Position numbers and translations under genes: made by a program
Source of the DNA: Colias croceus
Taxonomy: Eukaryota > Arthropoda > Insecta > Lepidoptera > Pieridae
Direction: 5' to 3'
DNA: 64,000 nt
Assembly (NCBI RefSeq): GCF_905220415.1
Contig: NC_059565.1
Span: forward strand, 813,501 to 877,500
The notes under the pieces: model-generated
Seen by the model: the letters and a program-made list of their open reading frames with translations, nothing else
The model's database searches: none
Told to the model about the DNA's origin: nothing
Part shown: piece by piece, positions 1 through 10,728 of the stretch
Numbering within the stretch: the stretch's first letter is position 1
Layout: each line of letters opens with the position of its first letter

Positions 1-40
1 AGTGTACAAAGTTATCTGTAAATAAGTTCTTATTTTAAAA

Positions 41-228
41 CTAGCTTACCGCCCGCGGCTTCGCCCGCTTTGTCTAAAACCTAATAAATTATATATTAAA
101 ACCTTTCTCTTGAATCACTCTATCTATTAAAAAAACCGCATCAAAATCCGTTGCGTAGTTTTAAAGATTTAAGCATACAAAGGGACATATGGACAGAGAA
201 AGCGACTTTGTTTTATACTATGTAGTGA
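41..228 (-). mobile_element. Helitron-like element, subfamily D
   Basis: Read on the minus strand it runs from TCACTACATAG to a terminal CTAG (41-44), with the GCGGGCGAAGC-type mini-hairpin just before the end. It forms one arm of a large inverted pair with the next element. Confidence 0.75.
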
Positions 229-256
229 TTAAGAACATATATAATGAAAAATAAAT

Positions 257-432
257 AACTACATACACATAGTATAAAACAAAGTCGCTTTCTCTGTCCC
301 TTTGTATGCTTAAATCTTTAAAACTAAGCAACGGATTTTGATACGATTTTTTTAATAGATAGATTGATTCAAGAAGAAGGTTTTGGTATATAATTTATTA
401 GGTTTTAGACAAAGCCGCGGGCGGAAAGCTAG
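257..432 (+). mobile_element. Helitron-like element, subfamily D, inverted relative to 41-228
   Basis: A plus-strand copy with about 90% apparent identity to 41-228, ending in CTAG at 429-432. Its 5' end is slightly damaged. Only about 28 bp separate the two inverted copies. Confidence 0.7.
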
Positions 433-447
433 TAATATATGAAGATA

Positions 448-624
448 CTAGCTTACTGCCCGCGACTTCGCCCGCTTTCTCTAAAACGATTTGAGATTTA
501 AACTATCCTATCTCTCAAGTTGGATCGAACTGCACATGGTGTGCGAATTTTATTATAATCGGTTAAGTGGTTTAGGAGTCCATTGAGGACAAACATTGTG
601 ACACGAGATTTATATATATTAAGA
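448..624 (-). mobile_element. Helitron-like element, subfamily E
   Basis: A complete 177-bp copy (TCTTAATATATA start at 624, CTAG at 448-451), inserted 16 bp downstream of the donor side of reductase exon 7. It is nearly identical to 4980-5156, which has the same length. Confidence 0.8.
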
Positions 625-640
625 AGATTATAAAACTTAC

Positions 641-3600
641 CAAACAGCGCTTTTCAAAGGATAATTATGCAGCATTTCGCTCACAATCGAGTCCAACATT
701 GTCCAACGGAACGGATTCTGTGTTGACGTAGTACAATGGTATACTGTTAGACCTGACCTGCAAATATATGTATTATTAACTAGCGGTCCGCCCGCGGCTT
801 CACCCGCGTTTTCAAAGAAAAACCCGCATAGTTTCCGTTCCCGTGGGATTTCTGGGATAAAACCTATCCTATGTCCCGGGGTAAAAAGTAGCCTATGTCC
901 TTTCTCGGGTATCAAAATATCTACATACCAAATTTCATGCAAATTGGTTCAGTAGTTTAGGCGTGATTGAGTAACAGACAGACAGACAGAGTTACTTTCG
1001 CATTTATAATATTAGTATGGATTAACTAGCGGTCCGCCCCGGCTTCGCCCGTGGTACATATTTCGTAAGTAGCCTATGTTCTTTCTCAGGGTCTAAAGAT
1101 TGTCTGTGCCAAATTTCATCAAAATTGATCCAGTAGTTTATGAGCCTATTCATTACAATCAAACAAACCCTTTATAATATTAGTGTAACACTATCTTACT
1201 AATTTATATTTACGCTAATATTATAAAGCTGAAAAGTTTGTTTGTTTGTTTGAACGCGCTAATCTCGGGAACTACTGGAACGATTTGAATCATTATTTCG
1301 GTGTTAAATAGCCCATTTCGTGGAAGGCTATATGATATCATCACGCTAAGATTAACAGGAGCGAAGCAATACGGGTGAAACCGCGGAACACAGCTATGTT
1401 ATATGTGAAAGGAAATACATTTTATTATGGAATATGGACATCCTACTAATATTAAAAATGCGAAAGTTTGTGAGGATGTGTGTGTGTTTGTTACTCTTTC
1501 ACACAAATACTACTGAACCGATTACAATGAAATTTAGCACACATCTAAGGTAACTTGGATTAACACAAGTATAACTTTGTAGTTTAAAAAAAAGTCTACT
1601 ACGCCATTTTAATTTTTGTTTTTTTTTTAATAAATTAAATTTGTTTTTTGCTGGTAAAAAACATAAAAAACGCCGTGTCACTCGGGGACTGCTGCGGTTG
1701 CGCTATTGCATGCTATGCCTTCAAGCCACACCTCCGCCCCAAGGAGTGGGGAGCGTGAGGTTTTTTCGTTACGGAATTTCTCGATTCGGTCCCCGCGCTC
1801 AAGGCCCGCGATAGAAGCTATGCAATAGCTTAAAAACTTACTTCTGTTTAGCAGCATGCCAACCGGCCACTAAAAGCTGATTTACGACAACATCCACGGG
1901 AATGTAATCCGCTATATTTTCCTTAGCTAGTGGCAATCTACGCACCACACCTGAAAAAGATAGATATATAAAGAAAGAGCATGTGTGTCAGAAGTGAAAC
2001 TTCTTTGGCAAGATTGAAAGATACCAAAGATCGCATTACTAAATGACGTGACGGTATTGCCATGACACTTTACCCTCAACGCGCTTAGAGAAGTTTCACT
2101 TCAATAAGATTCGAAACATAACGGATTTTTAACGTGATTTATTTTTAACCGACTTCAAAAAAAAAGGAGGAGGTTATCAATTCGGCCGGTATATTTTTTT
2201 TTTTTTTTTATGTATGTACACCGATTACTCCGAGGTTTCTGAACCGATTTACGTGATTCTTTTTTTGTTCGATGCGGGATGGTGTCGAATTGGTCCCATA
2301 AAAATTTTATTCGGATAGGCCCAGTAGTTTTTATTTCATGAGCATTTTTGTCTGTAGGTATTTGTAAATTTTGCAAGTGCAAGTTTGAAGTCGGTTGTTT
2401 TTAACGCAGTTATCACTTGTATATAAATTTATAAATTATTAGTGATTTATTTTTTAAATTAAATCGAGTTTACAAAGTGGTCAATAAATAATCTATATTC
2501 TATAGTAATATTAAAATTGAGAGGTCTGTTACAGACTGTTTGTAATATTATAATAACCACTTTTTACTAAAAGCATATAAGTATATGGATATAAAAATTA
2601 AAAATGGTACATATACCAAAATAGCAATGTTTGTCTGTCTGGCTGCTTGTTCGAGATAAATAAACCAATCAATTTTATTTGATTTGACAATTAATCAATG
2701 TGATTTGATTTGACAATCAATCAATTTTATTTGATTTGACAATTAATCAATGTGATTTGATTTGACAATCAATCAATTTTATTTGATTTGACAATTAATC
2801 AATGTGATTTGATTTGACAATCAATCAATTTTATTTGATTTGACTTGAAGGTTTTTTCTTACCTTTAGCGGCGCCCATTAAAAATCCTTGTGGTCCAACT
2901 TTGGAACAAGTCCATCCAATCATTGGTTCTTTCCAAGCTGCTACGACTGAAAAAATAAAAATAATTTGTTTTTTATCAACAAAATTAATAAGTAAAAAAC
3001 TAATTTTAATAAATCATTTATTTTCAACCATTTGTGAAAAGCGACTTAAACATTTAAATGTAATTAGTTATATACTTTTTATCAAAAAGAACCTTAAATT
3101 TTTAAAGAATAGAAAAAATCGACGAAGCGGGATTCGAACCCGCGTTTTTCGCCTTACCTGGGTGACTCTTGACCTCTCCCCAATCCGTGATAACGCCAGA
3201 GCAATCGAATTTATTTTTTCCTTTTAAAAATTTTATTTATAACGCCACGCCATAAAACTAAAATTATTATCTAAAATACTCCTTTTTTAAGTACATATTA
3301 GTATAAATATAATACTTACTCATAGAAGGTCTAACTATAGTGCAGGGGAACATGTTGGAACAGTTTTTAACTTCGTGCTCGGCGAGATGCTTTGTAAATG
3401 TATAGGTATTCGGATGGCCTCGGAGTATTCTGAAAAAAATAATATATAACTACATACTTTATTTCACACACAAGTAAAAGTATTGGTATAAATTGTATTA
3501 AAATAAATAGACTCTAGGTTAAAAAAAGAAAAACTATTTAAAATTATAATTTTACTAGCTGCGCCCCGCGGTTTCACCCGCGTTGCTCCGCTCCTGTTGG

Positions 3601-6600
3601 TCTTAGCGTGATGATATATAGCCTATTGCCTTTCTCAATAAATGGACTTTCTAACACCACAAGAATTTTTCAAATCGGACCAGTAGTTCCCGAGATGTTT
3701 GAACCCGCTAGGTTCAAACAAACAAACAAACTCTTCAGCTTTATAATATTAGTATAGATGAAACAGCAATTTTTGAAGTGAGTATATAAAATGCACTAGC
3801 TTTCATGTATGCTTAAAATCTTTAAAACTACGCAACGGATTTTGATGGGGTTTTTTCAATAGATAGAGTGATTCAAAAGGTTTTAGTAAATAAATAAAAT
3901 ATACTTACGTTTTCTCCATATCGTCCAACGCCTTGTCCGAGAGACGGTTAACCAAATTTATAACACTATCAACGTCAGCCGGCGTTTCGTATACTTTCTC
4001 CTCTGCCTCTAGTAGATATGAGTTCACATATGCTGATGATACATGTACCATCGCCTGGAAATGAAATCAATTCAAGTTATAGCAAAATAAATCAAATTAA
4101 GCTATGGCAAATCAAATCAACTTTTATCAAACCAAATTAAATTATGGCAAACCAAGTCAAGTTATGGCAAATTAAATCAAATTATGGCAAACGAATCAAA
4201 TCAAATTGAGTTATGACAAGGTAAAAATTACATAAAAATTTCAAGATTGTGTTTGTAGGTATCAAATTGAATGTAGTGTAATAAAAACAATAAATAAATT
4301 TATATGAAACTTCACAAACATGAATGAATATTTAAGTCAAAAAAATGTGAAAAAAAACACTCAGATTTCATATTCAATAAATTTTTTAAATGTATAGTAG
4401 TGTGGCGGGGAAGAGATAGGTGGGCACGGACATCATGGGTGGACAGAAGGAGTTGTGAACTGTCAGGGGTCACCAATGTGGAGGGAGGAAGGTAGAATTC
4501 CTCCATCGAAAAAGGGAGTCGACCAGTCTACTCGACTGGCCGTTAAGGCCCCGATGAATGATGTCGGAAAGTTGCATATATGCTCTGTAGCGAAAACATT
4601 TTGCTTGCGCGATGCACAGCGAGGTGTCGCTGCAGTAGTTTAATTTGTGTTGGTAAAAATAAAATAATAATATACCTTCAAATCCTTCATTTCCTGGCAC
4701 AATTGCATGACCCTCCTCGTTCCCAAAACATTAATTTTCACCGTTGGTTTCAAATTCTCTTCAAAATCCAATGTAGCGGCAGAATGTATTACCATGTTGA
4801 CATTTTCTATAAGTAATTGTCTGTCTTCAGGGCAAAGCCCTAGGTCTTCGGAACCTACGTCCCCTGATATTGGTATTAGTTTGGAAAATATGTCTTTTGA
4901 TTCTGTTTGCAGTAGTTTCTCGAATACCTGAAATTAAAAAAAAATTATATTGTATTTAAATTTTAAATAATATAAAAAACTAGCTTACCGCCCGCGGCTT
5001 CGCCCGCTTTCTCTAAAACGATTTGAGATTTAAACTTTCCTATCTCTCAAGTTGGATCGAACTGCACATGGTGTGCGAATTTTATTATAATCGGTTAAGT
5101 GGTTTAGGAGTCCATTGAGGACAAACATTGTGACACGAGATTTATATATATTAAGATAGGGAAAATCAGCGCTGCGTAATTAACACGGATTAAATAAAAT
5201 TTTAGAAACTTTAAAAAGATTCAGAATTAAATAATTATTATTTTTAATCTTTGACCATTTTTTCCTAATTATATGACGTACTTCTCGGTTTCATTTTTTA
5301 TTTGTTTGTTGAGTTAAATAAACATTGTTTTTTTATTTCTAACTAGCTTTCGGAGCGCGGTTTCGCTCGCTTTGTTCAAAACAATATAAATTATAAACTA
5401 AATCCTTCCTTGAGAACCTATCTATTCAAAAAACCTCATCAAAATTAGTAGGATAGTTTTAAAGATTTGAGCATAAACGCATGTATTATAAAGCTACATG
5501 ACACGCAATTATTTGGAAAAAATATAGGAATTTATTTTATCAAAATTATAAAGAAATGCAAGAATTAAGATTTATTACCATAAGAAATAAAATCATTAAT
5601 TTTTCTTAATTATAAGTTATTCCTTACAAAATCTTTAATCCTTTGAAATCAGATAAAAAGTTTGTAAAATACTAAATCCATACTTAATATTATAAATGCG
5701 ATAGTAACTCTGTCTGTCTGTCTGTTACTCAATCACGCCTAAGCTACTGAACCAATTTGCATGAAATTTGGTATAAAGATATTTTGATACCCGAGAAAGG
5801 ACATAGGATAGGTTTTATCCCGGAAATCCCACGGGAACGGGAACTATGCGGGTTTTACTTTGACTGCGCAGGCGATGCCGCGGGTGGAAAGCTAGTACTT
5901 AATAAATGATGATTATAAATTATAATACACTAGCTTTCCGCCTGCGGCCTCGCCCACGTTTTCAAAGAAAAACCCGCATAGTTCCCGTTCACGTGGGATA
6001 TCCGGGATAAAACCTAGCCTATTGGTATTGCTCAGTGAAGATGCAGCTTTCTAATGGTGAAATAATTTTTGAAATCGGTCCAGTAGTTTATGCGTGAAAA
6101 CCATACATACATACATGATTACAAACCTTTCCTCTTTATAATATTATTATATAGTATAGGTAAATTAAGCTCTGATTAATAAAACTTACTTCATAAAGTA
6201 TATAATGAAAATTTATGATTTTAAAAATAATGAAGAAAGTGCAAGTTGTTTAAAAAAGTACAAAGTTGTATTTAGGTAACTACTTATGTGTCTTTTTTGA
6301 AGAGAAACTTCTTTAGGCGCGTTGACAGTAAAATTTCAAGGTCGCTTCATGACAATTTCGTCACGTCATGGAGTTACAACGATTTTGGTAAATTCGAATC
6401 TTGCCAAAGAAGTTTCACTTCTGACACTTGTGCTCAGCACACACACTCTTTTTTGTTACAATTATTATTTACTATATTACAAATAAATCGATAAGCTTTA
6501 TTTTTTTGACATTAAGATAAATGTATGTCTCTTTTTTCGTTTCGAAATATAAACATATGCAAAATAATAATATGACAAGCAAAACCACATGAAAAACTAG

Positions 6601-9123
6601 TATATTCACGTAAATACAATAAGTACATGTTAACAAGTTGCGGTAATAATTAACAAGGTTGTTACAGCCATTACCTCGGTATACAGAATTACAGTGTCCT
6701 AACAATTTATCATCTACTTGACTTGAGTACATTTGTAGAATATATAATGAAGAATATATATTTTAAAGTGATTAATTTGTTTTTATAATAATACTAGCTT
6801 TCCGCCCGCGGCTTCGCCCGCGTTTTGAAAGAAATACCCGCATATTTCCCGTTCCCGTGGGATTTCCGGGATGAAACCTATTGTATGTGTTAATCCAAGT
6901 TACCTTCTATATGAGAGCTAAATTTCATTGCAATCGGTTCAGTAGTATTTGCGTGAAAGAGTAGCAAACACACACACGCACACACATCCTCACAAACTTT
7001 CGCATTTATAATATTAGTAGGACTAGCTGTGCTCCGCAGTTTGACACACATTGCTCCGCTCCTGTTGGTCTTTGCGTGATGATATATAGCCTATAACCTT
7101 CTTTGATAAATGGGCTATCTAACACTGAAAGAATTTTTCAAATCGGACCAGTAGTTCCTGAGATTAGCGTGTTCAAACATACAGTATTATTAATATAATA
7201 ATTATACAGATAGTATCACTTCTCCCAACTTTATTAACCAAGGATTCTTTTTTCAAATATAATCCATAGTAATCCTACTAATGTTATAAATGGGAGAGTT
7301 TGTGTGTTTGTTTGTTATTCCTAATCGCAATAACTGCTGAACCGATTTTCATGAAATTTAGCTTACACATAGAGAGTACCTAACTTAAATTAACAGATAG
7401 GGCAGTTTTTATCGCGAAAATCCCACAAGAATGGGAACTATCCAGGTTTTCCTTTGACTAAAGGGGAGATGGTGCAGGTGAAAAGTTAATAATTAAAACT
7501 CCAACCAAATAGTAAGTAACAAAAAATACCAACCGCCTCATGGTACAGTGGTTAACATGTGAGTGTCGAACCAAGGGGTCATAGGTTCGATTCCCGGTGG
7601 AGACGAAGAAAAAAAACAGAAGGCTGATCACCTAAATCCCTAAAAATTGATCAGACTTCACTTATAAATAAAATAATTGGGTTTAAAAGAACAACATAGC
7701 ACATTTACTTCTGTTCCAAGTAGAAATTAGTTTTAATAATATTTTAGTGGTTATAATATTCAAAATAAAAATTTGTGTAAATGAAGAAATGGTTTAATTC
7801 GCTGTAGGAAAAAAATGGTGGGTTGGCTTTAGTTAACTGCCGCACGAATTTGTTGGAAATATTTATATTGTTAGTTAGCTAGGTAATGTAAGATTGTAAT
7901 TCCAAAATATTATCGTTAGGAAACTTGTAGTTTTTTAGTTAATAATTTTTTGTGCGAAAAAGCGCATTTATCCGTTTTGTTGTGCAAAAAAAGCGGACCA
8001 AGACGTTCCATTTCACTGTACGCAGCGGCCGGCGAGTGCCAAAAGCGACTTTAGGGCGATTCCCACTCAAACAAAAAAATAAATCTACGTAAGTAGGCTA
8101 AAAAACTATTAAACTTTTATTTTTAATATCCAAATAGGTAGCGAGGAGCGAAGCGACGAGCGTGTTAGGTTAACTCTTGAACTGCCGCACGAGCCGAGCG
8201 AGCGAAGCGAGCGTGCCGCGGTAGCGGCCGGCGAGTGCCAGAAGCGACTTTAGGGCGATTCCCACTCAAACAAAAAATAAATCTACGTAGGTTAAAAAAC
8301 TATTAAACTTTTATTTTTAATATCCAAATAGGTAGCGAGGAACGTAGCGACGAGCGTGTTAGGTTAACTCTTGAACTGCCGCCAGAAGCGACTTTAGCGC
8401 GATTCCCACTCAAATAAAAAAACTACGTAGGTTACACAACTTGTTTGTATTTTATTTATGTATCGTAAATTTTTTGTTATTATCGTCTAATGCTTAGTTA
8501 AAATGATTTTACACCAATTCCATACATTTTGAGGTTAGAATAGGAAAATTGATTTTTCTCCAAAACTATTGGTTTCCTAACTTTCCCCGTTTGGGGGGAG
8601 GGTCCCCCCCTCCTCCTCCCCCCTCCCCTCCCACAAAAAACCTATAATACGTGCGGCAGTTAACTAAAGAAACCCCAAAATGGTTTGATTTGCTGTAGGA
8701 AAAAATGTTTTAATTGTATTCTATAAAAACTTTAAAGCTTAATTAGGAAATGTTTATTTTTAGCGATGATTTAAATCCTAATTTGCTTGTTATGCTATGT
8801 GCAAGCAAATTATGCTCGTGATAAAGTGTAATTAAAAAATAACACGTCATAATGTATTCAGTAAAGTTTTCCATTTTCAAACTTAATTGTTTAAAATATG
8901 TTATTTATGTTAAATGTTTACTCACCGAATGATCAGGAAATTCGTTAAGCCTCTCCGAAATGTCTTTTCCTTTCTTTGGTCGCATTAATAAATATAATTT
9001 TCCCGATTCCGGTATGCATCTCAATATTTTTTCTATCAGGCATAATCCAACGAAGCCTGTGCCCCCGGTTATAAAAAAGTTTTTACCGGCGTAAAACGCG
9101 CGAACTTGTGATTCTTCCGTCAT
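641..9123 (-). CDS. Fatty acyl-CoA reductase (partial; 3' end beyond the left edge)
   Basis: Reduces fatty acyl-CoA to fatty alcohol with NADPH; insect members make pheromone, wax and cuticle alcohols. Seven coding exons on the minus strand join in perfect phase with GT-AG introns: 8926-9123, 4676-4927, 3909-4054, 3320-3429, 2863-2946, 1842-1950 and 641-757, giving 1016 nt (about 338 residues of a family length near 520). Seen: the Rossmann motif TGGTGFVG at residues 19-26, the SDR catalytic pair in YTFTK (Tyr208, Lys212), and family blocks such as WKEP..GW and GPQGFLMGA. The missing part is the end of the reductase domain and the C-terminal sterile-type domain. I start at the ATG at 9121-9123. 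The exon itself begins at a good acceptor (9148), so at least one untranslated 5' exon lies upstream. Introns are packed with Helitrons and MITEs. The exact substrate and paralogue cannot be told. Confidence 0.93.
780..1021 (-). mobile_element. Helitron-like element, subfamily A
   Basis: A full copy running from TCCATACTAATATTATAAA at 1021 to CTAG at 780-783. It contains a GTCTG tetramer-like array and lies 22 bp upstream of the acceptor of reductase exon 7. Confidence 0.82.
1026..1190 (-). mobile_element. Helitron-like element, subfamily F
   Basis: Ends GGACCGCTAG (CTAG at 1026-1029), four bases from the 5' end of the preceding element, so the two form a head-to-tail pair. The 5' end is mutated. 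Confidence 0.7.
1210..1397 (+). mobile_element. Helitron-like element, subfamily C, terminus mutated
   Basis: Shows the AATATTATAAAGCTGAAAAG start, the GGGAACTACTGG core and a CACAGCTATG end in which CTAG has become CTAT. Confidence 0.65.
1441..1570 (+). mobile_element. Helitron-like element, subfamily B, 3' part lost
   Basis: Begins TCCTACTAATATT at 1441 and follows the B consensus for about 130 bp, then diverges. No CTAG end is present. Confidence 0.6.
1674..1826. repeat. Highly conserved dispersed repeat, copy 1
   Basis: A GC-rich block of about 155 bp, from GTGTCACTCGGGGACTG to GAAGCTATGCAATA, recurs at 53646-53799 in the same orientation with only a handful of differences. I do not recognise the family. 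It ends 15 bp from the donor of reductase exon 6. Confidence 0.75.
1990..2103. mobile_element. MITE with GAAGTGAAACTTC hairpin ends
   Basis: Bounded by GAAGTGAAACTTC (1991 on) and its complement GAAGTTTCACTTC (2090-2102). Each terminus is itself a small palindrome (GAAGT, three bases, ACTTC). The core shares 'gacgtgacggtattgccatgac' type sequence with 28380-28430 and 61340-61380. Confidence 0.65.
2147..2396. mobile_element. Non-autonomous element with AACCGACTTCA inverted ends
   Basis: An 11-bp terminal inverted repeat, AACCGACTTCA at 2147 and TGAAGTCGGTT at 2386-2396, encloses a poly-T tract and a GGAGGAGGTTATCAATTCGG block. This is a common arrangement in lepidopteran repeats. No coding capacity. 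Confidence 0.65.
2667..2846. repeat. 52-bp minisatellite, about 3.5 units
   Basis: Unit starts at 2667, 2719, 2771 and 2823, exactly 52 bp apart. Each unit alternates two half-units (ATCAATTTTATTTGATTTG and ATCAATGTGATTTGATTTG). It stops 16 bp from the donor of reductase exon 5. Confidence 0.92.
3121..3206 (-). repeat. tRNA-like fragment (possible SINE head)
   Basis: On the minus strand the pol III B-box sequence GGTTCGAATCC is exact (3130-3140) and is followed by CGCTTCGTC. A weak A-box-like stretch, TGGCGTTATCACGG, lies about 50 nt upstream. No matching 5' acceptor arm is present, so this is not a functional tRNA gene. Confidence 0.45.
3555..3758 (-). mobile_element. Helitron-like element, subfamily C
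   Basis: Runs from TCTATACTAATATTATAAAG at 3758 to CTAG at 3555-3558, with a GCGGGTGAAACCGC stem-loop near the end. It has a small internal rearrangement around 3700. Confidence 0.78.
3803..3895 (+). mobile_element. Helitron-like fragment, subfamily D
   Basis: Only the middle of a D element remains (TTTAAAACTACGCAACGG onward); both ends are gone. It abuts the donor of reductase exon 3. Confidence 0.5.
4065..4222. repeat. Degenerate tandem repeat, about 22-bp unit
   Basis: Diverged units of the form AAATCAAATTAAGTTATGGC repeat about seven times, immediately upstream of the acceptor of reductase exon 3. Confidence 0.65.
4980..5156 (-). mobile_element. Helitron-like element, subfamily E
   Basis: A 177-bp full copy with CTAG at 4980-4983, nearly identical to 448-624. 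The similarity points to recent movement of this subfamily. Confidence 0.8.
5343..5484 (-). mobile_element. Helitron-like element, diverged D type
   Basis: CTAG lies at 5343-5346. The body resembles D but carries many substitutions and lacks the 5' terminus. Confidence 0.5.
5677..5895 (+). mobile_element. Helitron-like element, subfamily A
   Basis: A full copy from TCCATACTTAATATTATAAA (5677) to AAAGCTAG (5895), with three GTCTG units, in reductase intron 1. Confidence 0.82.
5930..6160 (-). mobile_element. Helitron-like element, A/F hybrid
   Basis: CTAG lies at 5930-5933. The 3' half matches A and the 5' half matches F (CATACATACATG, CTTTATAATATT), so it looks like a chimera of two subfamilies. 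Confidence 0.65.
6299..6450. mobile_element. MITE with GAAGT-ACTTC hairpin ends
   Basis: Left end GAAGAGAAACTTC (6299-6311) and right end GAAGTTTCACTTC (6409-6421) are followed by GACACTTGTGCTC and a T run, the same end layout as 61284-61437 and 55519-55746. Confidence 0.55.
6794..7022 (-). mobile_element. Helitron-like element, subfamily B
   Basis: A full copy from TCCTACTAATATTATAAATG (7022) to CTAG (6794-6797), with a CA-rich stretch. Confidence 0.8.
7023..7210 (-). mobile_element. Helitron-like element, subfamily C, abutting the previous one
   Basis: Its CTAG (7023-7026) directly touches the TC end of the B element at 7022, making an exact head-to-tail junction. The 5' end near 7200 is damaged. 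Confidence 0.7.
7273..7489 (+). mobile_element. Helitron-like element, diverged B type
   Basis: Starts TCCTACTAATGTTATAAATG. The body is B-like, but the terminal CTAG has decayed to TTAAT-type sequence. Confidence 0.5.
7533..7680 (+). mobile_element. tRNA-derived SINE
   Basis: The pol III A box TGGTACAGTGG (7541-7551) and B box GGTTCGATTCC (7584-7594) are correctly spaced and followed by an A-rich, non-tRNA body. The layout is that of a tRNA-headed SINE, not of a tRNA gene. Confidence 0.75.
7820..8676. mobile_element. Unclassified 0.85-kb element with inverted ends and internal 199-bp repeats
   Basis: A perfect 20-bp inverted repeat (CTTTAGTTAACTGCCGCACG at 7827-7846; complement at 8650-8669) extends imperfectly outward. 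Inside, a unit starting GCGGCCGGCGAGTGCC recurs at 8025 and 8224 (199 bp apart), with a third shortened unit near 8375. Outside, near-identical direct repeats of about 31 bp flank it (7787-7817 and 8678-8707). No coding capacity. The family is not recognised. Confidence 0.75.
8603..8632. other. C-rich tract (G-quadruplex potential on the minus strand)
   Basis: Successive runs of three or more C separated by single T's, preceded by a GGGGGGAGGG run at 8593-8602. It lies just inside the right end of the 7820-8676 element. Confidence 0.6.
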
Positions 9124-9148
9124 TTCGATGGTTGTTTTCACATACACT

Positions 9149-9950
9149 GAAAGGAAACAAATATTATATAGTATATTTTTAAAAATAATTCAAACGCCGC
9201 CACAGGAAAGTCAAACAAAATTATTATCACAGACTAATAATAATATACTACGTATACAATTGATGTTTATGAACACAAAGTTTCGAAATTCGAACTCGAA
9301 GTTTGACACATGAAATAAGAAATTTTGCCTTAAACGGGTTGCCAGTTTACAAAAAAAAATTTGATCACATTCATTGTTACAAAAATGTTAAAGTACCTAG
9401 TCGAATTTCGATTAATATAGATGAATTAAATATCAAACTAACGTCATTACCTTTACTGTTTCGTTTGTAAAAGCAAATAAAAAAAACATTAGCAATATAA
9501 AAACATTGTTTATCGGATAAAAATACTACGTAAGATTTTTTTGTGTCATGTTATTATGCTATTAGCAGCGAGAACTTGAAAAAACACAGTCATCTGAGAT
9601 CATTCTTTTTATTTATAACGACCCAGTGGTTTAAAACGAATAGGCCGGTCGAAGTTAAAAAAAATAAATACAGTATATTTGTGTAAAGTAAGAATTTCAG
9701 TTATATGCGAGATAGGACAATATTTTCTGGGTGAAAGTATACCAAATGAATTCGTTGTTGCCTATGATTAAATATATAAATAATAATAATTGTTACATAA
9801 TAAAGGAGTGGTTAATTCCAATATTCTAAGAAATATTTTCGAGCTTATAATGTAAATGAAAATCAATTCCTTCGCGCAATTTCATACGAATTTATGTAGA
9901 AAAACAATAAAATATAACATGTTGCGTATTGGATCGGCGCGGAAGCAACC
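9149..9950. other. 5' flank of the reductase gene; no gene seen
   Basis: AT-rich sequence upstream of the acceptor at 9148. It is probably the intron separating an untranslated first exon from the first coding exon. I see no coding signal or known repeat here. Confidence 0.4.
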
Positions 9951-10409
9951 CGACAAATTGTCTCAGGATTGTGTGCGTGTTGAAACGTGAGTATTGTGAT
10001 TGCTCCAATCTCGGCTCAATCGCGCTGCGCAGTAATCGCAAAATGGCGGTTTTGAGATAAACGCGGGAAAGACATTTTTACATATTTGAGGAAGATGTTT
10101 ATATTTTATAGCCGTTTATACTTTATAGCCCTTGAAATCTATCAATAAAATTGGAAAAAATACAAGCTTTACAAAGATAATTATCTTATATTTCATAAAT
10201 TAGTATATCCATTAATAATGCGTATTATTGCGTTGAGGTTTAGCATCAGGCCAGGCATCAACGTGACGTGCACACGTTGTGGCAAGCAATCGCGGAATGA
10301 AATTGTGTCATCAGATTGAGGGTTGGATGAATCGTGAGTAGAGAACGCTCAATCGCGACTGCAACAAATTGTTTCAGCAGATTGTTGGTTGTGTTGAACC
10401 GTGAGTAGG
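9951..10409. repeat. Three dispersed copies of a 45-bp motif
   Basis: Near 9951-9993, 10298-10342 and 10362-10409 the pattern CAAATTGT-(C/T)TCA-(G)GATTG...GTTGAA-CGTGAGTA recurs. Surrounding sequence has repeated ATCGCG words. Probably the remains of an old element; function unknown. Confidence 0.5.
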
Positions 10410-10728
10410 GCCTTTTAGCATTTATCATCAAGTATGTATGTATTTCTTTCAAATTACCCGCATACAATATAATGATACTATTGATGTACGGTAATTTAAC
10501 CAGTTAAGTAGTTAAAGTTAGTGTACATATTGCATAAATACAAGCAAATTTTCAATAAATAAAAGATAATGGCAGGCGTGTATAAGACATTCCCATCATA
10601 ACTTAAAGCATTAGTATTTCTATTGTGGAAAAATGACAGGGCTCTATAGGTCGTGTAGCACAATCACATTCGCAAACTGGAATTAATCCTGTTTTAAAAC
10701 ATTATGGTAAGTGGTAACCATGTCTACA

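Noticed and set aside
3121..3206. Functional tRNA gene on the minus strand
   Set aside because: Only the T-arm/B box is convincing; no complementary acceptor stem or anticodon arm could be built.
5677..5895. Helitron-internal frames with sequences such as MHEIWY and IPEIPRE as genes
   Set aside because: The same peptides recur in many copies of the repeat (for example 637-942 and 59689-59883) and reflect the element, not a protein gene.
7533..7610. Functional tRNA gene
   Set aside because: A and B boxes are present but the acceptor and anticodon stems do not pair; the tail is SINE-like.
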